Source: JACQAI01 sp035507915 (GTDB lineage Bacteria > Pseudomonadota > Alphaproteobacteria > Elsterales > Elsteraceae). Taken from it: 14,716 bases of DNA. The notes under the pieces are model-generated. The model saw only the letters and a list, made by a program, of their open reading frames with translations, did not search any database and was not told the origin of the DNA. Where the stretch lies: the NCBI GenBank assembly GCA_035507915.1, contig DATJNS010000186.1, forward strand, positions 1 through 14,716. Reading direction: 5' to 3'. This document shows, piece by piece, positions 7,545 to 14,582 of this stretch. The first letter of the stretch is position 1; each line of letters opens with the position of its first letter. The position numbers were made by a program, and so were the translations under genes.

Positions 7545-8693
7545 ATGACGAGACAATGGCGCAGATGCGGGGCGATCCTGGCGCTGGTGGTGAGCGTCGC
7601 AGCGTGCGCGGCAGCGTCCTCCGACGCTCGCGGCGGCTACCTGGCGACCATCGAGCGCTACATCACCTTGACGAGCTCGGTGGCTGCCAACGGCGATCTC
7701 AATCCGTCGGCCGTGGTGGTCGCACCGGCGACCATCGGTAAGCTGCAGGCTGGCGACGTGCTGGTCAACAATTCGAACAACATCTCGAATCTCCAGGGCA
7801 CCGGCACGACGATCGTCAGCTATCGTCCGTCGACCAAGGAGACCAGCCTATTCGCCCAGCTGCCGCGGAAGCTGGCGGGCTGCCCCGGCGGCGTCGGGTT
7901 CTCCGGTTCGATGGCGGTGCTGAAATCCGGTTGGGTGATCGTCGGCAGCGCGCCGAGCATGGACGGCACCACCGCCACCAAAGGGGCCGGTTGCCTGCTC
8001 GTGCTCGATGCCGAGGGTCGGCTCGCGACGACCTGGGCCGGGCCGATGATCGACTGTCCGTGGGGCAACATCGAGGTGATCGAGCAGGGGGAGCGCGCCA
8101 CGCTGTTCGTCGCCATGGCGGGCTTCGACGTCCCCGCATTGAGCGTTCGCGATCCGCGGACCGGCTATCCCGTGACGGTTCGCAAGGGCACCGTGCTGCG
8201 GCTCGAGATCGCGCTGCGCGACGGCGCGCCGCCCGAACTCGTCGAGCAGACCGTGATCGGCGACGGTTTCTCCGAGCGCGCCGATCTCGACAACTTCCTG
8301 TTCGGTCCGACCGGGCTGGCGCTGCGCCCGGACGGCGCGCTCCTGGTGAGCGACGGGTTGGACAACCGGATCACCGTGATCGAGCACGCCGCGACCCGCA
8401 CCGACAGCGCGGGAACCGGCACGCTGCTCACGGAGGGCGGCCTGCTCGCCTGGCCGCTCAACATGGCGATGACCTCGGAAGGCACTCTGCTGGTCTGCAA
8501 CGGTCGGAACGGTCTCGTGGTCGAGCTCGACCCGATGACCGGGCGGCAGATCTACGCACGCTGGATCGACATCGATCAGACCCAAGCGCCACCGGGCAAC
8601 GGCAACCTTTTCGGGCTGACGATGAAGCCGGACGGCCGCGGCTTCTACTTCGTTGCGGACGATACCAATGCGCTCGTCGAAGCCACCCGGTGA
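7545..8693 (+). CDS. NHL/SMP-30-like beta-propeller predicted lipoprotein
   Basis: A 382-residue exported protein. The ATG at 7545 gives RQWRR, a hydrophobic stretch and lipobox Val-Ala-Ala-Cys (C21), so lipid anchoring is likely. The body shows repeated blade-like units of the NHL/SMP-30 (gluconolactonase-like) type: FGPTGLALRPDGALLVSDGLDNRI, then WPLNMAMTSEGTLLVCNGRNG, then GNLFGLTMKPDGRGFYFVADD. These resemble sequence ligands of a six-bladed propeller, but I cannot identify catalytic metal ligands. It sits 23 bp after the porin stop in the same direction, so a role in binding or processing a solute that enters through the porin is plausible; this is an inference. It ends 57 bp from the convergent nikR stop. 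Enzyme activity is unknown. Confidence 0.8.
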   Translation: MTRQWRRCGAILALVVSVAACAAASSDARGGYLATIERYITLTSSVAANGDLNPSAVVVAPATIGKLQAGDVLVNNSNNISNLQGTGTTIVSYRPSTKETSLFAQLPRKLAGCPGGVGFSGSMAVLKSGWVIVGSAPSMDGTTATKGAGCLLVLDAEGRLATTWAGPMIDCPWGNIEVIEQGERATLFVAMAGFDVPALSVRDPRTGYPVTVRKGTVLRLEIALRDGAPPELVEQTVIGDGFSERADLDNFLFGPTGLALRPDGALLVSDGLDNRITVIEHAATRTDSAGTGTLLTEGGLLAWPLNMAMTSEGTLLVCNGRNGLVVELDPMTGRQIYARWIDIDQTQAPPGNGNLFGLTMKPDGRGFYFVADDTNALVEATR

Positions 8694-8750
8694 TCCGGCC
8701 CGGAGCCGATGCCCGGTCTCGGCGCCCTGGTGCCTCCAGAACTGTCCGGC

Positions 8751-9227
8751 CTAGCCGGCGTCACGGACGTGGACATGGACATGCTCGCGACGCGGCGAGG
8801 CGCCATGGGCGTGTTTCTGAGCCTCGATCTCCACGGGGATCATCACGAGGCGTCCGTGACGAACGCCGCGCTCGGCGATCACGGCCTCGGCCATGCGACG
8901 CACCTCCGTGCTCTTGCCGCGCAGCACGCTCACCTCCATGCAGCTGTCGTGATCGAGATGGACGTGCATTGCCGATAGGGAGAGTTCGTGGTGCGCGTGG
9001 AACTCGCGCGTCAGGCGCTTCGAGAGCTCGCGCTTGTCGTGGTCGTACACATAGACCAGCGCGGCGACGCAGTCGCGCGTCGCGTCGACGGCCTCGTTCG
9101 CTTCCCGCATACCGCTGCGGGCGAGGTCGCGGATGGCCTCCGAGCGGCTTTGATAGCCGCGTCGGGCGATCAGGCGGTCGAGCTCGTCGACAAACGCTTC
9201 GTCGAGCGTGATGGTGAGACGTTGCAT
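8751..9227 (-). CDS. nikR: Nickel-responsive transcriptional regulator NikR
   Basis: A 158-residue ribbon-helix-helix repressor that binds DNA when loaded with Ni(II). The RHH domain is residues 1-45 (MQRLTITLDEAFVDELDRLI, SRSEAIRDLAR). The ACT-like C-terminal domain holds the four nickel ligands with canonical spacing: H77, H88, H90 and C96 (matching H76, H87, H89, C95 of E. coli NikR). The start ATG 9227 has AAGGAGG 5 bases before it. It is about 25 residues longer than E. coli NikR (133): a His-rich tail (HAHG..REHVHVHV, 139-154) follows the ACT domain. The gene is divergent from a TonB-dependent receptor, with a NikR operator between them, so autoregulation and control of the receptor are likely. 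The tail is unusual and may store or sense metal. Confidence 0.95.
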   Translation of the reverse strand: MQRLTITLDEAFVDELDRLIARRGYQSRSEAIRDLARSGMREANEAVDATRDCVAALVYVYDHDKRELSKRLTREFHAHHELSLSAMHVHLDHDSCMEVSVLRGKSTEVRRMAEAVIAERGVRHGRLVMIPVEIEAQKHAHGASPRREHVHVHVRDAG

Positions 9228-9251
9228 GGCGGCCTCCTTGGTCTGTTCAAA

Positions 9252-9279
9252 GTATGATATTTTTTTATAGACTGCATAC
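9252..9279. promoter_or_regulatory. NikR operator (GTATGA-N16-GCATAC)
   Basis: The E. coli-type NikR site is GTATGA-N16-TCATAC. Here GTATGA (9252-9257) is followed by exactly 16 bases and GCATAC (9274-9279): 11 of 12 half-site bases match, with correct spacing. The AT-rich spacer contains -10-like sequence on both strands, so binding would cover promoters in both directions. It lies 24 bases before the nikR ATG and 23 bases before the riboswitch. Confidence 0.88.
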
Positions 9280-9302
9280 CAGCGAACCCTTTAGGGTCGA
9301 CA

Positions 9303-9471
9303 CGATGGTTCCCTTCGGGGATTGAAAGGGAACACGGTGCGGGCGTGGCATGCGCCCTATGCCGTGGCTGCCCCCGCAACTGTCGGCGGTTCGCCGCGCG
9401 CCACGAACGCCACTGGGAAACCGGGAAGGCGGCGCCAGGCCAGGAACCGCGAGCCAGGAGACCTGCCATCG
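9303..9471 (+). promoter_or_regulatory. Cobalamin riboswitch
   Basis: All landmarks of a B12 aptamer are readable in order. P1 is CGATGG (9303-9308) pairing with CCATCG (9466-9471). P2 is GTTCCC (9308-9313) with GGGAAC (9328-9333), followed by the ACGGTG element. Then come GCTGCCCCCGCAACTGT (9367-9383), GCCACTGGGAAACCGGGAAGGC near 9409-9430 and the B12 box AGCCAGGAGACCTGCC (9452-9467). It lies in the 5' leader of the TonB-dependent receptor at 9605. Such aptamers bind adenosylcobalamin and usually reduce expression when B12 is plentiful. No intrinsic terminator is obvious; translational control is more likely. Confidence 0.95.
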
Positions 9472-9488
9472 CCGTGGTCGTGCGCGGG

Positions 9489-9510
9489 CGCATCGAGCGG
9501 GGTGTCTCGA
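9489..9510 (+). promoter_or_regulatory. Leader hairpin between riboswitch and receptor start
   Basis: CATCGAG (9489-9495) pairs perfectly with CTCGATG (9504-9510) around an 8-base loop, in the 133-base stretch between the aptamer and the receptor ATG. A second weak pairing, GGTTC (9556-9560) with GAACC (9596-9600), would cover part of the receptor Shine-Dalgarno GAGGAA (9593-9598). These may form the expression platform, but no folding calculation was made. Confidence 0.35.
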
Positions 9511-9604
9511 TGGAGGCGGCTGAGCGTTCGCGCGCGCCGAACAGCCGTTGCCTCTGGTTCGCGGACGACGGGGCTCGTGCCCACGTGCGTTCGAGGAACC
9601 CTGC

Positions 9605-11884
9605 ATGGCGCTCGCATCGTCCGTTCCGGTCTCCCGGCGTTTCGATCGTGTCAGCCTGCGCCGTCTGCTCGCCGGATCGTCGCTGCTCTGCCTGACGGCG
9701 CCGGCACTGGCCCAGCAGGCCGGCCCCAACCCGCCGCCCCCGCCGGTCGACACCAGCCAGCCGGCGCAACTCCCCGAAGTCACGGTGACGGCGTCGCGCC
9801 GCGACCTGTTGGGGACCGCGTCGACCGCGAGCGAGGGTGTCGTCGACGATCAGGAGATCCAGCTCACGCCCGCCTACCGCCCGGGCCAGGTGCTCGAGAC
9901 CGTGCCGGGTCTGACCGCGACCGTGCACAGCGGCGAAGGCAAGGCCAACCAGTACCTGATGCGCGGCTACAACCTCGATCACGGCACCGACCTGGAAACC
10001 TATGTCGACGGCATGCCGATCAACCAGCCGACGCATGCGCACGGCCAGGGCTACACCGACCTGAACTTCATGATGCCCGAGCTGGCGAACCAGATCAGCT
10101 ACACCAAGGGGCCGTACTACGCGAACGTCGGCGACTTCGGCGCGGTCGGCTCGGCGCGGATCGACTATCGCGACACGATCGAGAATCAAGCCACCGTGGG
10201 CGTCGGCACGCTCGGCTATGAGCGCGTCTTCACCGCGGGCTCGCAGCCGGTCGGCGCCGGGCAGTTCCTTGGGGCCGCCGAGTTCCAGCATTACGACGGG
10301 CCCTTCGTGGTGCCCGACGACGAGCGCAAGGAGAATCTGGTTCTGCGCTACAGCGAGGGCGGGCAGGCCGAGGGCTTCTCGATCACCGGCATGTTCTACC
10401 ACAACGACTGGACCAACACGACGGACATCCCGCTCCGCGCCATCACGGACGGCGCGGTCCCCAACCGGTTCGGATCGCTCGATCCAAGCGACGGAGGCAA
10501 CGCGCTGCGCGCGAGCCTGTCGGGGAACTACCACGGCGAGCTCGGCCCCGGGCAGCTCGCCGCGAGCGCGTTCTACATCTACAACCAGCTCGATCTGTTC
10601 AACGACTTCACGCACTTTCTCGTCGATCCGATGCACGGCGACCAGGAGGACCAGTTCGAGACTCGCAACGTGGTCGGCGGTGGCGCCAGCTACACCCTGC
10701 CGGCGACGGTGGCTGGGCTGGACAACGAGTTCCTGTTGGGAACGTCGATCCGCTACGACACGCTGAACGTCGGCCGCCTGCCCAGCCAGGGCCAGGTCGC
10801 GCTGACGCCGCTACAGACCGCGAGCGACCCCGCGTCCTTCTCGAACAACGACGACGTCAACCTGTTCGCCGGCGCGCTCTACCTGCAGACGACCACCCAC
10901 TGGATGCCGACCGTCCGCACCGTCCTCGGGCTTCGCGAGGACTACCAGTACGGCACCGACCACGATCTGCTGGCGGCACTGCACGAGACCGCCGGCTACA
11001 CAAACGGCGGCACCCGGGCGCAATCGCTGCCACAGCCCAAGGGCAGCGTGATCTACGCGCCGCGCCCGGATCTCGAGTTCTATTTGTCGGGCGGCGAAGG
11101 CTTCCATAGTGCCGACCTGCGCGGCGTCAACCAGGACCGCTATGCCGCGCTCGGCCTGCCGGGGACGTCGCTGCTGGCGCGCCAGTGGGGCGAGGAGATC
11201 GGCGTGCGCGCCAACGTCCGCAAGGACTTAGCGCTGACCTTCGCGGTCTACAATTTGTGGCAGCAGTCGGAGACGATCATCGATCCGGACGTCGGAATGG
11301 ACAGCGCCGGTCCGCCCAGTGAGCGCTACGGCTTCGAGGTCAACGCGACCTATCAGATCCGTCAATGGCTCGAGCTCTACGGCAGCTTCTCGGGCAACCA
11401 CGCACGCTTCACCCGGCCGTTCGACGACGGGACCGGGCATGTCGGCGAATACATCACCGATGCGCCTGCCATGGCCGGGTCGCTCGCCCTCTACCTGCAC
11501 GATCTCGGCCCCTGGAGCGGCGGCCTGGCGTACCGCTACCTGGGGGACTATCCGCTGTCGTCGGGCCCCTGCATGAACGCCGCGGCCGTGCACGACTTCC
11601 CGGGCGTCGCGACCTCGTGCGCCAACGCGCCGACGACGCCGGGGCAGGTCAACGGCAAGGGGTACGGGCAGCTCAATCTCGACGTCCATTACGCCATCGC
11701 GCCGACGTGGCGGGCCTCGTTCGGCATCTACAACCTGCTCAACACCCACGCCGCCGCGGCCGAGTTCTGGTACGTCGACCGCCTGCAGTCCGAGATCGCC
11801 GCCTATCCGCAAGGCCGCGCCGACGTCCACCAGCATCCGCTGGAGCCCCTGATGGCCAGAATCGGGCTCACGATGCTGTTCTGA
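9605..11884 (+). CDS. TonB-dependent receptor under NikR and B12 riboswitch control
   Basis: A 759-residue outer-membrane receptor. The ATG at 9605 has GAGGAA 6 bases upstream; the frame is open to 9548 but that start lies before the RBS. Signal peptide to ALAQ (about 36), a Pro-rich linker (NPPPPPVDT), TonB-box-like LPEVTVTA at 57-64, plug about 75-190 with VLETVPGL, YLMRGYNLDHGTDLETYVDG and a His-containing PTHAHGQGY loop, then the barrel to the terminal LTMLF ending in Phe. It lies downstream of a NikR operator and a cobalamin riboswitch, so cargo is expected to be linked to Ni, Co or cobalamin: BtuB-like B12 import, or import of a nickel or cobalt chelate. The sequence alone does not separate these; I do not give a symbol. 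No inner-membrane ABC or other transporter for the cargo is in the window. Confidence 0.93.
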   Translation: MALASSVPVSRRFDRVSLRRLLAGSSLLCLTAPALAQQAGPNPPPPPVDTSQPAQLPEVTVTASRRDLLGTASTASEGVVDDQEIQLTPAYRPGQVLETVPGLTATVHSGEGKANQYLMRGYNLDHGTDLETYVDGMPINQPTHAHGQGYTDLNFMMPELANQISYTKGPYYANVGDFGAVGSARIDYRDTIENQATVGVGTLGYERVFTAGSQPVGAGQFLGAAEFQHYDGPFVVPDDERKENLVLRYSEGGQAEGFSITGMFYHNDWTNTTDIPLRAITDGAVPNRFGSLDPSDGGNALRASLSGNYHGELGPGQLAASAFYIYNQLDLFNDFTHFLVDPMHGDQEDQFETRNVVGGGASYTLPATVAGLDNEFLLGTSIRYDTLNVGRLPSQGQVALTPLQTASDPASFSNNDDVNLFAGALYLQTTTHWMPTVRTVLGLREDYQYGTDHDLLAALHETAGYTNGGTRAQSLPQPKGSVIYAPRPDLEFYLSGGEGFHSADLRGVNQDRYAALGLPGTSLLARQWGEEIGVRANVRKDLALTFAVYNLWQQSETIIDPDVGMDSAGPPSERYGFEVNATYQIRQWLELYGSFSGNHARFTRPFDDGTGHVGEYITDAPAMAGSLALYLHDLGPWSGGLAYRYLGDYPLSSGPCMNAAAVHDFPGVATSCANAPTTPGQVNGKGYGQLNLDVHYAIAPTWRASFGIYNLLNTHAAAAEFWYVDRLQSEIAAYPQGRADVHQHPLEPLMARIGLTMLF

Positions 11885-12233
11885 CTATCGCGATCGACAC
11901 GCCACGTGCCCTTGACGCCGCGAAAAGCGCTTATCGGCTCCGCGACGTCAAGCCCAAGCTATCAAGCTATTCCAGGCTCGGCTGTATCAACCAGCCGCTT
12001 GAGACCGTCGGGCCTCGGTTCCTTGCCGGGGCGGCCGATCGGGGGCATCGAGATGCCCGCCTGTCAGCTATTTCGCTTCAGGCGGCAGCCGCACGATGCA
12101 TCGGTGGGCCGTCGCTGCACATCAAGTCGCATCCCGAGCCGCCCGACTGTTGTGGCCGATCCCTGACCTGTGAGGCACGCGCTTGTCTTGTGGGCGCCGA
12201 TCGCCGCCGCAAGGGTCACGAAGTGACGCCGAT
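11885..12233. other. 349-bp stretch without an intact gene
   Basis: Between the receptor stop and the TetR-family gene stop no intact protein is supported. It holds a short perfect hairpin (GGGCAT-CGAG-ATGCCC, 12043-12058; no U-tract) and the lipoprotein gene remnant at 12079-12166. Confidence 0.5.
12079..12166 (+). pseudogene. Decayed copy of the small lipoprotein gene 3' end
   Basis: Aligned with 633-725, it keeps QAAAARC-GGPS and HIKSHPEPPDC in frame, has lost two codons, and then has a one-base insertion before the position of the original stop, so the reading frame continues differently. The lipobox and 5' half of the gene are not recognisable upstream. It is therefore a remnant or a highly diverged partial duplicate, not a working gene. 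It is in the same orientation as copy 1, about 11.4 kb away. Confidence 0.65.
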
Positions 12234-12872
12234 TCACAGTTTCCGGAATTTGAGGTCCCTCAGATAGGCGCAAAACATATCAGCCATCGCGTCAGCATAG
12301 TCTTCGATCTCGGCAGAGGTTCGGCGCCTCCCCGAAAACTGCTTTCCTACCGCGCTGAGCGTCGTTCTGATCAGGGTGCCTGCCACGGCACGAGTTGCAG
12401 CTGACGTCTTCGGTAGCGCCGCTTGCATGAAGACCTGGAACGCTCGCTCTCCCGACGCTCTCGCCGCCCGCGCCTCAGGTGCATCGCGATAGAGGGGAGC
12501 AGCGTCATTGAGCGCCACACGCATCGCGGCCTCATCGCACTCCGAGCGGATGAAGGCGTGGACCAGTGCGCGCAGCCGTTCAGGCGGTGGCCTCTGGATG
12601 TCCTCGAGGATGCCGCGCAGCAACTCCGTCGTCTGCCGCCATTCATCGCTCTGGAGCCGGAACAGGATCGCTGCCTTGTTCGGAAAGTACTGATACAGCG
12701 ACCCGACACTGACGCCCGCCTTCTCGGCTACCCGCGCCGTGGTGAAGCGGTGAGCGCCTTCTTTCGCCAAAACCTGAATCGCAGCGTCCAAAATCGCGGT
12801 GACGAGCCCCGCCGAGCGGGCCTGCTGGGGCTCTTTTCGTGAGGAAACCGAGACGTTTCGGCGATAGGTCAT
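12234..12872 (-). CDS. TetR-family transcriptional repressor
   Basis: About 212 residues from the ATG at 12872; an upstream in-frame ATG at 12902 would add ten residues, and neither has a clear Shine-Dalgarno. The N-terminal DNA-binding domain is typical: helix 1 LVTAILDAAIQVL, then FTTARVAEKAGVSVGSLYQY (the helix-turn-helix) followed by FPNKAAIL. The C-terminal ligand domain is all-helical and not assignable to a known ligand. It is divergent from the MFS transporter, the usual arrangement of a repressor and the exporter it controls, so drug- or metabolite-induced derepression is likely. The intergenic region (12873-12964) should hold its operator; I see only a weak GAYTARTC palindrome near 12907-12914. 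Confidence 0.9.
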   Translation of the reverse strand: MTYRRNVSVSSRKEPQQARSAGLVTAILDAAIQVLAKEGAHRFTTARVAEKAGVSVGSLYQYFPNKAAILFRLQSDEWRQTTELLRGILEDIQRPPPERLRALVHAFIRSECDEAAMRVALNDAAPLYRDAPEARAARASGERAFQVFMQAALPKTSAATRAVAGTLIRTTLSAVGKQFSGRRRTSAEIEDYADAMADMFCAYLRDLKFRKL

Positions 12873-12964
12873 AGCAGTGCCAGCAATGCGAATAGGAAAC
12901 ATGAATGATTAGTCGTATTTCTGATCCGGCGCAACGACGAGAGCATCTCGGGTAGGAGACCTGC

Positions 12965-13036
12965 ATGACCACCCCGACCATCACCACGCTAGCGCCGCTG
13001 CTGGATCCCCCCGTCGGGGGACCTCTTCGTGACTAG
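12965..13036 (+). CDS. 23-codon leader ORF overlapping the MFS gene start
   Basis: ATG 12965 has AGGAG (12954-12958) 6 bases upstream, the best Shine-Dalgarno in this part of the window. It encodes a 23-residue Thr/Pro/Leu-rich peptide (MTTPTITTLAPLLDPP...) and stops at TAG 13034-13036, eight bases past the first base of the MFS GTG start (13029). Translation would pass through the hairpin at 13003-13024 that covers the MFS ribosome-binding site. Function as a leader is inferred from this geometry; the peptide itself may have no role. Confidence 0.5.
   Translation: MTTPTITTLAPLLDPPVGGPLRD
13003..13024 (+). promoter_or_regulatory. Hairpin masking the MFS Shine-Dalgarno
   Basis: TCCCCC (13006-13011) pairs perfectly with GGGGGA (13016-13021) around the loop CGTC, and G13004-C13023 can extend it across one mismatch. 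GGGGGA is also the only Shine-Dalgarno-like sequence before the GTG at 13029 (7-base spacer). Folding would hide it; a ribosome on the leader ORF would open it. Confidence 0.5.
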
Positions 13037-14285
13037 TCCACAACCACGATCGTTCGCGGCCTTCCGCCATCCGGGCTTTCGGACTTATTTCACCTGCTCG
13101 GCCTTGGCCATGATGGCCGACAGCATCGAACATGTGATCAGCTACTGGATCATCTTCCAGAAATTTCACGCACCAGCTCTTGGCGGCTTTGCGATCGTGT
13201 CGCACTGGCTGCCGATGCTCGTCTTCGGCGTGTCCATGGGCGCGCTCGCCGATCGGTTCGATCCGCGACGGCTGATTCAGATCGGCATGCTGTGCTTCAT
13301 GACCGCCTCGCTCAGCTGGAGCGCGCTCTTCATGACGGACAGCCTGCAGATGTGGCATGCGGTCGTGATCCTCGTCATCCACGGCATGGGAAGCCTGTTT
13401 TGGAACACGCCGAGCCAGCTCCTGATCCATGACATCGTCGGTCCGGTGCAGCTGCCGAGCGCCGTGCGGCTGAACGCCACCGGCCGCTATCTCGGCCTTC
13501 TGGCGGGACCGGCCGTGGGCGGCGGAATCCTCTTGGCGCTCGGCCCCGCGCACGGGCTGCTCCTCAACGTCCTGATCTACTTGCCGCTGACCCTGTGGCT
13601 GTGGAAGGCGCCGTACGGGCCGCGCTTCCGTGCCGGCGCACCGGCGCCTCGGGGCGCCGTGCGCGGCTTGGCCGATATTGTGCTGACGATCCGCGACGTG
13701 TCGGGCAATCGCATCCTGGCATCGATGATCATGCTCGCCGGCGGCTACTCGTTCCTGATTGGCAACGCCTACCAGGCGCAGATGCCGGAGTTCGCACGCG
13801 ATCTCGGCCACGGTGACGCCGGCCCGCTCTACAGCATGTTGCTGGCTGCCGATGCGACCGGCGCGTTCATCGCCGGCATGCTGCTCGAAACCCGCGGTCT
13901 CCTGCAGCCTAGCACGCGCACGGCCTTCCTCCTCGCGATGCTGTGGGGCTGCGCCATTGGCACCTTCGCCATGGTGAAGTCCTATCCGATGGCGCTGCTG
14001 TCGCTGTTCGTCGCGGGCTTTCTGGAGCTGTCGTTCAGCTCGATGGCCCAGACCCTGGTGCAGATCCACGCCCCAGCCCAAATCCGCGGCCGGGTCATCG
14101 GCCTCTACGGCATGGGCGCCCTCGGCCTGCGCGCCTTCAGCGGGGTGACGGTCGGCGTCATGGGCGGCGTGCTCGGCATCCACTGGTCGCTCGTCCTCAG
14201 CGCCGGCGTGCTCGTCGCGGTTATCACCGGCCTTCTTAGCTTCTCGGCGCGCCCGGCCGCCGTGGGGGCATCGAGCGCTGACTGA
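13029..14285 (+). CDS. MFS transporter, probable efflux pump
   Basis: A 418-residue integral membrane protein with about 12 hydrophobic segments. The GTG start at 13029 lies 7 bases after GGGGGA; there is no better start, since the upstream ATG at 12965 is in another frame. MFS motif A is clear between the second and third segments (GALADRFDPRRL, 71-82), and a central charged loop follows. The fold resembles the EntS/MFS_3 group of exporters. It is divergent from a TetR-family gene, which supports regulated export of a toxic or signalling compound; substrate is unknown. Translation is probably coupled to the short leader ORF that overlaps its start. Confidence 0.9.
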   Translation: MTSPQPRSFAAFRHPGFRTYFTCSALAMMADSIEHVISYWIIFQKFHAPALGGFAIVSHWLPMLVFGVSMGALADRFDPRRLIQIGMLCFMTASLSWSALFMTDSLQMWHAVVILVIHGMGSLFWNTPSQLLIHDIVGPVQLPSAVRLNATGRYLGLLAGPAVGGGILLALGPAHGLLLNVLIYLPLTLWLWKAPYGPRFRAGAPAPRGAVRGLADIVLTIRDVSGNRILASMIMLAGGYSFLIGNAYQAQMPEFARDLGHGDAGPLYSMLLAADATGAFIAGMLLETRGLLQPSTRTAFLLAMLWGCAIGTFAMVKSYPMALLSLFVAGFLELSFSSMAQTLVQIHAPAQIRGRVIGLYGMGALGLRAFSGVTVGVMGGVLGIHWSLVLSAGVLVAVITGLLSFSARPAAVGASSAD

Positions 14286-14566
14286 TGGTTGTGATGGGTA
14301 AAACCGGCGACGATTTCAAAAGCCAGCTGAGATTTCAGGACAATGGGGCGCGCGCCTGCCCACCTCGCGATGTTTGGCGCGATGCAGCCAATACGGGCGC
14401 CAGCTCTGATGAAGTTCGCGGATCACCCCCCGAGGCATCGCGCTTTGTCGCGCCCGCAACTGGACGGGGCTTGTCTATCGATTGCCAGATCGGTCGGGTC
14501 GCTGCGACCACCAAGCCGACACTCCCTGACCAGGGGAGTGGCGGCCGTCAGATCGCTGTGCTGTGA
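14285..14566 (+). CDS. Doubtful hypothetical ORF (93 aa)
   Basis: The ATG shares one base with the MFS stop (TGATG), which would permit coupling, but there is no good Shine-Dalgarno and the product resembles no family I recognise. Charged, Gly/Arg-rich, no membrane segment or signal. It could be random open frame between the MFS gene and the insertion sequence. Near its end the DNA carries a hairpin (CACTCCC/GGGAGTG, 14520-14540) without a U-tract, possibly a weak terminator for the MFS transcript. Confidence 0.2.
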   Translation: MVVMGKTGDDFKSQLRFQDNGARACPPRDVWRDAANTGASSDEVRGSPPEASRFVAPATGRGLSIDCQIGRVAATTKPTLPDQGSGGRQIAVL

Positions 14567-14582
14567 GATCGCGCCCAACTTT

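Noticed and set aside
8746..8758. Palindromic CCGGC-CTA-GCCGG between convergent genes as a terminator
   Set aside because: Only a 5-bp stem with no U-tract on either strand; it also contains the nikR stop codon.
7931..9211. Arg-rich plus-strand frame across the NHL lipoprotein and nikR
   Set aside because: It is a shadow frame of two well-supported genes.
9170..10636. Long minus-strand frame across the riboswitch and receptor
   Set aside because: It overlaps the NikR start, the riboswitch and the receptor plug in antisense and has no recognisable domain.
14520..14540. CACTCCC/GGGAGTG hairpin as an intrinsic terminator after the MFS gene
   Set aside because: The 7-bp stem is good but no run of T follows, and it is 235 bases from the MFS stop.
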